Shown one piece after another: positions 1-6,169 of a stretch of DNA of 64,000 bases. The first letter of the stretch is position 1; every line of letters starts with the position of its first letter. The translations under genes and the position numbers were made by a program. A model generated the notes under the pieces. The model was not told the DNA's origin, did not search any database, and saw only the letters and a program-made list of their open reading frames with translations. Source of the stretch: Nitrospinota bacterium. GTDB taxonomy: Bacteria > Nitrospinota_A > UBA7883 > JACRGQ01. The stretch spans positions 124,001 through 188,000 of the forward strand of contig JAOUMJ010000001.1 of assembly GCA_029881495.1 (NCBI GenBank). Reading direction: 5' to 3'.

Positions 1-1
1 G

Positions 2-640
2 CCGATCGTTTTCAGTGAGGGAGGGATTGAATTTCATTCTTTCCCCTATACAGGGCAGAAGACCGGTTTTTTTCTCGATCTGAGGGAGGTAAGGAAATTT
101 CTTCCCGATATCCTGACCGCGGGTAATAGTGTGTTGAACTGTTTCTCAAGTTCGGGCGCTTTCTCCATAATTGCCAAGGCAAATGGGGCGAGCACGGTCA
201 TCTCGGTAGACAGCGATTCAAAATGCAGGGAACAGCTGGAAGGTCAGCTAAAGCAGAACAATATGCCGCCAACGGAGAATGAGTTTATCAAGGACAATGT
301 ATTTGAATATCTGGTCGAGGCGAAACTTCTGCCGGAGCGATATGGTCTGGTGATCCTGGATCCCCCCAATATGTGCACAAAAGCCTCGTCTCTCAAGCCC
401 GCGTTGAAAGGGTGGCAAAAGCTGGCGTCTTCCGCGCTCCCTCTCGTAAAGCCTGGTGGTCACCTCCTCCTTATCAACTGTTCGTCGTTCATGACAAGGG
501 AGATGTGCGAAAAAAGCCTCAAGTCCATGGAGGCGAATATTACGATTGAAAAGAGCGGGGGATTGCCAAAGGATCACACCGTTTCAAGAACCTTCCCCGA
601 AGGGGATTATCTGAAGTGGTGGCTATATAAAACCCGATAG
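2..640 (+). CDS. RlmI/RlmK-type rRNA methyltransferase (5' partial)
   Basis: Class I SAM-dependent methyltransferase of the RlmI/RlmK family, which methylates 23S rRNA. The frame is open from base 2, so the start and the N-terminal PUA part lie outside the window. Visible in order are GQKTGFFLD (bases 53-79), the SAM-binding motif VLNCFSSSGAFS around base 131, LDPPN near 355, and INCSSFMT near 475, which sits where RlmI has SCSGLMT and keeps the cysteine. The GTG at 131 looks like a start but lies inside the SAM motif, so it is internal. Which nucleotide is methylated cannot be told from this fragment. The gene converges on the rhodanese gene. Confidence 0.85.
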   Translation, partial: PIVFSEGGIEFHSFPYTGQKTGFFLDLREVRKFLPDILTAGNSVLNCFSSSGAFSIIAKANGASTVISVDSDSKCREQLEGQLKQNNMPPTENEFIKDNVFEYLVEAKLLPERYGLVILDPPNMCTKASSLKPALKGWQKLASSALPLVKPGGHLLLINCSSFMTREMCEKSLKSMEANITIEKSGGLPKDHTVSRTFPEGDYLKWWLYKTR

Positions 641-657
641 GGGGTTAATTGTTACTG

Positions 658-690
658 AAAAAAAAGGGTACAGAGTGTGAATCCGTACCC
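658..690 (-). terminator. Rho-independent terminator of the rhodanese gene
   Basis: Read on the minus strand, GGGTAC and GTACCC form a 6-bp stem around a 13-nt loop, followed directly by a run of eight T. It lies 24 nt beyond the rhodanese stop codon and in the right orientation for it. Confidence 0.75.
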
Positions 691-713
691 GTCGCAAACG
701 ATTATCCTGGAAA

Positions 714-1127
714 TTACTTTTCTATCGGCGCGCCCTGAACATGGTTTACGCCAGTCATGCCGGATTCAACGTTTATGACACTCGTAAAACCGTTTTCCGT
801 AAGGAACCGCGCGGCGGACCTGCTCCTCATTCCTGAGCGGCAGACTACATAGATCGTTTTTTCGCGGTAGCTCTCAAGCTCACTTACCCTTGAGGCAAGA
901 TCCTGTACCGGGATCAGCTTGGCTCCTTTTATATGACCAAGAGGGCCGTGAAACTCCTGAGGAGTCCTTACGTCAAGAACGAGGCTGCCGTTGCCGCTCT
1001 TTATCGCCTGAACCGCTTCCTGGGGGGAAACCGATTTGAAAGTATCGTTGGATGCAAACAGATCGTATACAGCGCTCATAGCAAACATAATTGTAATTAC
1101 TCCTATCACTAACTTTTTATTCTTCAT
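714..1127 (-). CDS. Exported rhodanese-domain protein
   Basis: Single-domain rhodanese of 137 aa, a sulfurtransferase or persulfide carrier expected in the periplasm. Residues 1-26 are a lysine-rich start followed by a hydrophobic stretch, consistent with a signal peptide or membrane anchor. The rhodanese fold follows: LDVRTPQEF near residue 51 and the active-site loop VVCRSGMRS with Cys96. The ATG at 1127 has GGAG 8 nt upstream. It stands alone, is followed by a clear terminator, and is divergent from the sigma-54 region at 1241-1859. The sulfur donor and acceptor are unknown. Confidence 0.85.
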   Translation of the reverse strand: MKNKKLVIGVITIMFAMSAVYDLFASNDTFKSVSPQEAVQAIKSGNGSLVLDVRTPQEFHGPLGHIKGAKLIPVQDLASRVSELESYREKTIYVVCRSGMRSRSAARFLTENGFTSVINVESGMTGVNHVQGAPIEK

Positions 1128-1240
1128 TTGTTCTCCATAATTTCAAACCGCCACCGCCTATTTATTACCGGTGCGTTATCCACTTAGATACCTTTTCTTA
1201 TGACAGGTTTCAAAAATAAATCATGATTAACAGGAAAACA

Positions 1241-1255
1241 ACAGGAATATCCTGT
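1241..1255. promoter_or_regulatory. Palindrome upstream of sigma-54 promoter 1
   Basis: ACAGGA-ATA-TCCTGT is a perfect 6-3-6 palindrome, centred about 115 nt upstream of the start site predicted for the sigma-54 promoter at 1337. That distance is usual for an enhancer-binding activator site. Role as an activator site is inferred from position only. Confidence 0.4.
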
Positions 1256-1267
1256 CAGCCAATTATA

Positions 1268-1291
1268 GACTCACTTATTGGGTATTGAGTC
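1268..1291. promoter_or_regulatory. Second inverted repeat upstream of sigma-54 promoter 1
   Basis: GACTCA and TGAGTC are perfect inverted arms separated by 12 nt, centred about 84 nt upstream of the predicted start site of the promoter at 1337. The arms differ from those of the palindrome at 1241-1255, so they may bind different proteins. Function is inferred from position. Confidence 0.35.
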
Positions 1292-1336
1292 GTTTTCGTA
1301 TCACCAAAATTGCGAGGGGAGCTTTTTCAGGACTTT

Positions 1337-1351
1337 TGGCAGGTGTGTTGC
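1337..1351 (+). promoter_or_regulatory. Sigma-54 (RpoN) promoter 1
   Basis: TGGCAGGTGTGTTGC matches the -24/-12 consensus TGGCACG-N4-TTGC at all fixed positions except one (G for C at position 6), with exact GG-to-GC spacing. The predicted start is near 1363, only two nucleotides before the GGAGG of the ORF at 1379. It shares the flank CTTTTGGCA with the promoter at 1628. Confidence 0.75.
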
Positions 1352-1378
1352 GCCACAGAAAATTGGAGGGAAATAAAA

Positions 1379-1444
1379 ATGGCTAAAAAACTATTATGTA
1401 AAAGGCGAATATACAGATACTTACAGTCTGGGGGTATGGTTTGA
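1379..1444 (+). CDS. 21-aa basic small ORF behind a sigma-54 promoter
   Basis: ATG with GGAGGG 8 nt upstream opens a 21-codon frame, residues MAKKLLCKRRIYRYLQSGGMV, ending in TGA. The peptide is strongly basic, has one cysteine and no membrane segment. The ORF lies between a sigma-54 promoter (1337) and a terminator-like hairpin (1496), giving a transcript of about 165 nt. I recognise no family. The transcript may instead act as a small RNA, with the ORF incidental. The ribosome-binding site, the promoter and the matching layout at 1628-1859 are the reasons for calling it. Confidence 0.5.
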   Translation: MAKKLLCKRRIYRYLQSGGMV

Positions 1445-1495
1445 GAAATATTAAAATCTAAAAATGATACAGGGTGGAGAGTGTTAAGAATTACC

Positions 1496-1526
1496 GCACA
1501 TTTTTTTTAAAAACGTGCACTTTTTT
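1496..1526 (+). terminator. Hairpin plus T-run ending the 21-aa ORF transcript
   Basis: GCAC-A-TTTTT pairs with AAAAA-C-GTGC (one A/C mismatch, 3-nt loop) and is followed by AC and six T. The AT-rich stem makes it weaker than a textbook terminator. Confidence 0.45.
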
Positions 1527-1627
1527 AGAAATAAAAACCGTATTTGTAGTCTTAAAAAAGCAGGAAAAACAAAAGCATAATTGTAACTGTTTGAATAAAT
1601 AGGGCAAAGTGCCTATGCCCCCCCTTT

Positions 1628-1643
1628 TGGCACCTACCTTGCA
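1628..1643 (+). promoter_or_regulatory. Sigma-54 (RpoN) promoter 2
   Basis: TGGCACCTACCTTGCA fits TGGCACG-N4-TTGCW with exact GG-to-GC spacing and one departure (C for G at position 7). The predicted start near 1654 is about 3 nt before the AAGGAG of the ORF at 1671. The promoter-to-ATG distance (29 nt from -12 GC to ATG) is nearly the same as for promoter 1 (28 nt). Confidence 0.8.
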
Positions 1644-1670
1644 CACTAGAATGAGCAAGGAGACATAGTA

Positions 1671-1859
1671 ATGAGAGCAAAAACAATAGAACCAAGGGAA
1701 TCGAAAAGAGCGGCTGTAAGGGTCTGCAATCATTGCGGCGGTACATTGAGATTTTACCGCGGATCACTCTCCTGCCTAATGTGCGGCAGGGACGTGGATC
1801 ACTCATGCAAGGATTGTGATGTATCCGCGCAACACCACGTTTTAGCCAAAACAGGCTGA
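1671..1859 (+). CDS. 62-aa small zinc-ribbon protein
   Basis: Small protein with three CxxC pairs: Cys19/Cys22, Cys35/Cys38 and Cys46/Cys49, plus His21, His44, His55 and His56. The first two pairs have the spacing of a zinc ribbon; the third may complete a second site or bind another metal. It has no signal peptide or membrane segment. The ATG has AAGGAG 8 nt upstream and follows a sigma-54 promoter by an almost leaderless UTR. No partner gene is linked except the similarly arranged 21-aa ORF upstream. Function is unknown; a stress- or nitrogen-responsive regulator is only a guess from the promoter. Confidence 0.75.
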   Translation: MRAKTIEPRESKRAAVRVCNHCGGTLRFYRGSLSCLMCGRDVDHSCKDCDVSAQHHVLAKTG

Positions 1860-1893
1860 ACAGCTACTCTTTTTAAAATAGAAACTGTTTGGC

Positions 1894-1917
1894 GGGCACT
1901 TGGATAGCCAGGTGCCC
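1894..1917 (+). other. Strong hairpin after the zinc-ribbon gene
   Basis: GGGCACTTGG and CCAGGTGCCC form a 10-bp stem (one G-T pair) with a 4-nt loop. No T-run follows, so it may be a 3'-end stabilising or Rho-assisted structure rather than an intrinsic terminator. Confidence 0.5.
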
Positions 1918-1947
1918 CTCCAGAGCAGTACAAGCCGATAAAGTTTG

Positions 1948-1978
1948 TTGACCCCCTTCTACCATTCGTTTCTAATAT
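1948..1978 (+). promoter_or_regulatory. Possible promoter of gpsA
   Basis: TTGACC and TAATAT are separated by 19 nt, which is long for sigma-70. Initiation would fall at or next to the gpsA ATG (1985), giving a leaderless message. No Shine-Dalgarno sequence precedes gpsA, which agrees with that reading. Confidence 0.35.
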
Positions 1979-1984
1979 GCCTGC

Positions 1985-2995
1985 ATGAAGATTTCAGGAA
2001 TTTCCGTAATAGGTGGTGGGGCGTGGGGCACTGCCCTTGCCAACCATCTGGCAGTAAACGGCAACAAGGTTATTATCTGGGCATATGAGAAGGAAGTCGC
2101 CGACGACATTAATGCGCGCCACCAAAATTCCGTTTTCCTGAAGGATATAGATCTCAGCCCAAACATCACAGCTACAAACAGCATCGAAGAGGCTAGCAAG
2201 GGGAACATCCTGATATTTGCCGCCCCTTCACACGTCATGGAGGGGATAGTCCGGCAGATGGCCAAATTCGTAAAGCCGGACGCAGTCATTGTTTCAGTCA
2301 CCAAGGGTATTGAAAACGAAAAACTCCGGTTGCCTTCCCAGATATTCGAAGAGCTTCTTCCGAAGGAGATATCAAAAAAGCTGGTCTGCTTCTCCGGCCC
2401 CTCATTTGCCAAGGAGGTCGTTTCCGGTCTCCCCACCGCCATAACTGCCGCATCGCTTGATCCATCGTCCGCGAAGACGGTGCAGAAACTGTTGAGCGTC
2501 GGGAAAATGAGGGTATACACCAACGACGACAAGATCGGCGTGGAGCTGGGGGGTGTGGTTAAAAACGTTGTCGCCATAGCCGCGGGAATTTCCGACGGAA
2601 TGGGTCTTGGTCATAACGCCAGGGCCGCCATCATCACCCGCGGTCTTGAGGAGACTATCAGGCTCGGTAAAAAAATGGGTGCAAAGGAGAAAACATTCAG
2701 GGGGCTTTCAGGGATCGGCGATCTGGTGCTCACCGCGAGCGGTGATTTGAGCCGGAACCGCACGGTCGGTATGCGTCTCGGTGCTGGTGAGAAGCTTGAA
2801 GATATTGTATCGGGGATGAAGATGGTAGCTGAAGGGGTGCGTACAAGTCTCTCCATTCACAGGCTCTCGGAGAAACTGAAAGTAGATATGCCGCTTTGCG
2901 ATGAGGTCTACTTCGTCTGCCACGAAGGGAAAGATCCGCGCGAGGCGCTCGCCGATCTCTTTGGCAGGAGCCTTAAAGACGAGTTTCATGGATAA
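1985..2995 (+). CDS. gpsA: Glycerol-3-phosphate dehydrogenase [NAD(P)+]
   Basis: Reduces dihydroxyacetone phosphate to sn-glycerol 3-phosphate for phospholipid synthesis, in the cytosol. The 336-aa length is normal. Motifs: N-terminal Rossmann loop GGGAWGTALA (residues 10-19), SGPSFAKEV near 140, the substrate-binding stretch ELGGVVKNVVAIAAG near 188, and GLSGIGDLVLT near 242. The ATG at 1985 lacks a Shine-Dalgarno sequence; a three-codon frame ATG-CCT-GCA-TGA (1977-1988) overlaps it in ATGA fashion. It is the first gene of a run with larB and larC and overlaps larB by 8 nt, though no metabolic link between them is evident. Confidence 0.96.
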   Translation: MKISGISVIGGGAWGTALANHLAVNGNKVIIWAYEKEVADDINARHQNSVFLKDIDLSPNITATNSIEEASKGNILIFAAPSHVMEGIVRQMAKFVKPDAVIVSVTKGIENEKLRLPSQIFEELLPKEISKKLVCFSGPSFAKEVVSGLPTAITAASLDPSSAKTVQKLLSVGKMRVYTNDDKIGVELGGVVKNVVAIAAGISDGMGLGHNARAAIITRGLEETIRLGKKMGAKEKTFRGLSGIGDLVLTASGDLSRNRTVGMRLGAGEKLEDIVSGMKMVAEGVRTSLSIHRLSEKLKVDMPLCDEVYFVCHEGKDPREALADLFGRSLKDEFHG

Positions 2996-3758
2996 GCTCA
3001 AGCTTAAAAAACTTCTCGAATCTGTAAAAACCGGCGATGTGAGCATCAGCCGCGCCATGGAAAGCCTTGAGGGGGAGAGCTATGAAGATATTCTTTACGC
3101 GAAAGTCGACCATCACAGAGAGAAGCGGCAGGGTTTCTGCGAGGTAATATACTGTCCCGGAAAAACATCGGCGCAGATATCCGGCATCGCGAAAAAACTT
3201 CTCGCCAGGTCCGATCATCTCCTCGCAACCCGTGGCGACAGGAAAATATACTCGTCCATTAAAAAGATCTCGCCGAAAGCGAAGTTTCACGAGGCAAGCG
3301 GCGCGATAACGGTCGAAAAGAAGAAGAGAGAGCGGAAAGGAAACCTCCTCGTCATTACCGCCGGTACAACCGACATCCCGATAGCAGAAGAAGCGGTCGT
3401 TACCGCCGACATCATGGGGACGGCGGCAAAGGCGATATACGACGTCGGCGTCGCGGGGATACACCGTCTCCTCGACCAGCAGGAACATCTCGCCAAAGCT
3501 GACTGCATTATCGTGGTCGCGGGGATGGACGGGGCGCTCGCTTCGGTAGTCGGCGGGATGGTAGCGGTCCCTGTTATTGCGGTGCCGAGCTCGGTCGGCT
3601 ACGGCGCCTCCTTTGGCGGACTCTCCGCGCTCCTGGCGATGCTGAATTCATGCGCGTCGGGGGTTGCGGTCGTGAATATCGACAACGGTTTCGGCGCCGG
3701 AGCGCTGGCGCACAAGATCGTCTCGCAGAAATACTCCGGCGGGGAAAGGGGTAAATAA
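2988..3758 (+). CDS. larB: LarB, nicotinate dinucleotide carboxylase for the nickel-pincer cofactor
   Basis: LarB carboxylates and hydrolyses nicotinic acid adenine dinucleotide to pyridinium-3,5-biscarboxylate mononucleotide, the first step of nickel-pincer nucleotide synthesis. The 256-aa protein has a helical N-terminal part (about 1-110) and a PurE-like C-terminal part with TAGTTDIPIAEEA, GVAGIHRLL, VVAGMDGALASVVGG and the tail PSSVGYGASFGG. I chose ATG 2988, which overlaps the gpsA stop by 8 nt, because residue 1 there matches the family start (MDKLKLKKLL); the frame extends upstream inside gpsA but has no support. larC follows after 2 nt. Confidence 0.92.
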   Translation: MDKLKLKKLLESVKTGDVSISRAMESLEGESYEDILYAKVDHHREKRQGFCEVIYCPGKTSAQISGIAKKLLARSDHLLATRGDRKIYSSIKKISPKAKFHEASGAITVEKKKRERKGNLLVITAGTTDIPIAEEAVVTADIMGTAAKAIYDVGVAGIHRLLDQQEHLAKADCIIVVAGMDGALASVVGGMVAVPVIAVPSSVGYGASFGGLSALLAMLNSCASGVAVVNIDNGFGAGALAHKIVSQKYSGGERGK

Positions 3759-3760
3759 AT

Positions 3761-4936
3761 ATGAAAACAGCGTGGTTTGATCCCTTCTCCGGCATAGCGG
3801 GGGACATGGTGATAGGCTCCATCATCGGCGCGGGTGTATCGCTTGACTATCTTGAAACGGAGTTGAAAAAACTCGGCCTCTCCGGCTACACGCTTAAAGC
3901 GGAGAAGGTGAAACTGAATTCCATAACAGCGATATCTTTCAAGGTCGAAGTCACGGAAAAGCAGAAGAGCAGGAACCATGCTGAGATTAAAAAGATCATT
4001 CAGGATTCCACGTTGAGCGAAACGGTGAAGAGTAATTCGCTGAAGATGTTTTTAAAAATTGCCGAAGCGGAGGCTGAGGTTCATGGCGAACCGCTGGACA
4101 AGGTGCACTTTCACGAAGTAGGGGCGATAGATTCGATAATCGATATCGTCGGCGCCTCCATAGGCTTTGAAAAGCTCGGCATCGGGAAGTTCGTATCGTC
4201 CCCCATTCCGCTCGGGAGCGGGAGCGTGAAAACATCTCACGGAATAATGCCCGTACCCGCGCCGGCGACGCTTCTTATATTAAAGGGCGTTCCCGTGGTC
4301 GGCGGCGGCCCGTCGATGGAGCTGACCACCCCTACCGGCGCGGCGATTGCGACTGCGCTTTGCGAGAATTTCAGCGGTATGCCGTCCATGAAACCGGAGG
4401 TAACCGGCTATGGCGCGGGGAGCGCCAAAAGGGGAGACGGAATGCCGAATCTCTTTCGCCTTGTCGTAGGGGAGGAGATTGGGAAAACTGTTTTTTCCAC
4501 GCGACTGGTGATAATGGAAACGAATATCGACGACGCGACACCAGAGGAGACGAGCCACGCGGTAACGAAACTTTTTGCCTCGGGCGCGCTGGACGTCTGG
4601 GTGACGCCGGTGATGATGAAGAAGGGGAGGCAGGCGTTCACCATTTCGGTTCTATCCGAGCCGGTGGAAGCGGAGAAACTGATGAACCTCCTCCTTGAAG
4701 AGACGCCGACTATCGGTGTCCGCCGTTACGAGGTCGATAGATACGAGTTACCGCGAGAGGTGGTTGAGGTAAACACAAAATATGGCAAGGTGCGCGTGAA
4801 GATTGTTAAAACTCCGTCAGGAAAGAGCCGCGCGAAGCCGGAATTCGACGATGTAAGCGCCATCTCTCAAAAGAATGGCACTTCGTTCCACGAAGTCTAT
4901 TCTGAAGCGCTGAATCTGTTTCAAGGCGGGAAATAA
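3761..4936 (+). CDS. larC: LarC, nickel-insertion enzyme for the nickel-pincer cofactor
   Basis: LarC inserts nickel into the dithio-pyridinium mononucleotide in a CTP-dependent reaction, finishing the cofactor used by lactate racemase and related epimerases. The 391-aa frame is uninterrupted, beginning with the family signature WFDPFSGIAGDM and continuing through VHFHEVGAIDSIIDIVG, SHGIMPVPAPATL and ELTTPTGAAI. In lactobacilli LarC is made by programmed frameshifting between larC1 and larC2; here both parts are in one frame. LarE, the sulfur-insertion enzyme, is not in this window, nor is a LarA-type client. Two nucleotides separate it from larB. Confidence 0.93.
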   Translation: MKTAWFDPFSGIAGDMVIGSIIGAGVSLDYLETELKKLGLSGYTLKAEKVKLNSITAISFKVEVTEKQKSRNHAEIKKIIQDSTLSETVKSNSLKMFLKIAEAEAEVHGEPLDKVHFHEVGAIDSIIDIVGASIGFEKLGIGKFVSSPIPLGSGSVKTSHGIMPVPAPATLLILKGVPVVGGGPSMELTTPTGAAIATALCENFSGMPSMKPEVTGYGAGSAKRGDGMPNLFRLVVGEEIGKTVFSTRLVIMETNIDDATPEETSHAVTKLFASGALDVWVTPVMMKKGRQAFTISVLSEPVEAEKLMNLLLEETPTIGVRRYEVDRYELPREVVEVNTKYGKVRVKIVKTPSGKSRAKPEFDDVSAISQKNGTSFHEVYSEALNLFQGGK

Positions 4937-5002
4937 AGATTCAATCTCTCAAGGAAGTCTTTTGTCAGTTACTCCCGGTTGTGCGGAAGGGATAGTTTGC
5001 TT

Positions 5003-6106
5003 TTATTTTGAGTACTCTTTTTCGATGATATCGAGGATGCGGTTGTTATCGTAGCGGACAAGGGCCGACTCTCTCGCTTTATCCGCGCGCGCTTTGGCGG
5101 CTGACGGATCGCCTAAGGTTTTGATGATCCCTTCGGCGAGCGACATGTGGCTTTTCGGCTCTACAAGAATTCCGTACTCTCCATGACCGAGATTTTGCGG
5201 CACGCCGCCGGACGACGCGGCGACAACAGGGACTCCGCAGAGTTTCGCCTCTATCACGCTTATTGAATACGATTCAAAATGCGACGGTAGAAGGAATAGA
5301 TCGAAAAGTCCCATCACTTCCGGTATGTCGCTTCGGTATCCGAGGAATTTTACATTTGATCCGAGAGCGAGCTTTCTTATCTCTTCCTCAAGACCAGGTT
5401 TTATCTTCCCTCTCATATGCTCGGTCTCATCTCCAACAAGTAGCAGAAGCGCATCTGGAAACTGTTTCAGCACGAGAGGCATCGCCCGTATCGCCTCCAT
5501 CTGCCCTTTAAGCGGTTCGATGCGCGAGAGCATCCCGAGAACAATCGTATTCTCACCCATACCGAGTTCCTTTCGAAGAGAAGCGGAACGAACAGGCCTG
5601 TATCTGTCGACCTCAAGTCCGTATGGAAGCTCCATCACTCTCTCCTTTGCTATCGGAAGATTCTCAACAGCGGAGCGTTCCCCTTCTTCGCCAAGTGCGA
5701 AGATCTTTTTCACTCTTGCATACTGCATCCGGTGGTAGATATCCTTTTTCGGCGCCGGGACTATCATATGCAGAGAGAAGAAGAGTTTGACGTCATCCAT
5801 CCCCCAAAGAGCGGGAACAGCCAGGCCCAAGTCCTTTGACATATGTATATGCACCGCGTCGAAACCGCCGGAAGAGATGATCTTTCGTATCTGGAACATC
5901 AGCGGGAAATCGAGGTAGTAGCTGAAGCATTCCCGGACTGAATGAACGGTTAGCCGATCTTTAAGCGCTTCCTTTTCTATTGTAGCGCCACTCCTTGCGA
6001 GATAATGGATGTCGTGTCCCCGCTTTTTAAGCGCGCTTGCGAGCCAGACGGAATATTTTTCCAGGCCTCCCCAACCGCTAGAAAAACATACTTGAAGGAT
6101 TTTCAC
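5003..6106 (-). CDS. GT4-family glycosyltransferase
   Basis: Retaining GT-B glycosyltransferase of 367 aa, probably adding a sugar to lipopolysaccharide or another surface glycan from the cytosolic face. The N-terminal half has the SSGWGGLEKY loop near residue 9. The C-terminal half has the nucleotide-sugar region GMLSRIEPLKG, and the acidic end SHFESYSISVIEAKLCGVPVVA near 275-296 carries the E-x7-E type motif of GT4. The GTG at 6106 is chosen because MKILQVCFSSG is the expected first strand; an ATG-TGA start-stop pair sits directly before it. It is divergent from the GT9 gene and convergent with larC. Confidence 0.88.
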   Translation of the reverse strand: MKILQVCFSSGWGGLEKYSVWLASALKKRGHDIHYLARSGATIEKEALKDRLTVHSVRECFSYYLDFPLMFQIRKIISSGGFDAVHIHMSKDLGLAVPALWGMDDVKLFFSLHMIVPAPKKDIYHRMQYARVKKIFALGEEGERSAVENLPIAKERVMELPYGLEVDRYRPVRSASLRKELGMGENTIVLGMLSRIEPLKGQMEAIRAMPLVLKQFPDALLLLVGDETEHMRGKIKPGLEEEIRKLALGSNVKFLGYRSDIPEVMGLFDLFLLPSHFESYSISVIEAKLCGVPVVAASSGGVPQNLGHGEYGILVEPKSHMSLAEGIIKTLGDPSAAKARADKARESALVRYDNNRILDIIEKEYSK

Positions 6107-6169
6107 ATGAAGTAGTATACATTGTTGGGTCGGTCGATAATTACATTTTGTAGGGTAAAATATGCCTGT

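Noticed and set aside
131-640. GTG 131 as the start of the RlmI-type gene
   Set aside because: It cuts through the SAM-binding motif; the frame is open to the window edge with family motifs upstream.
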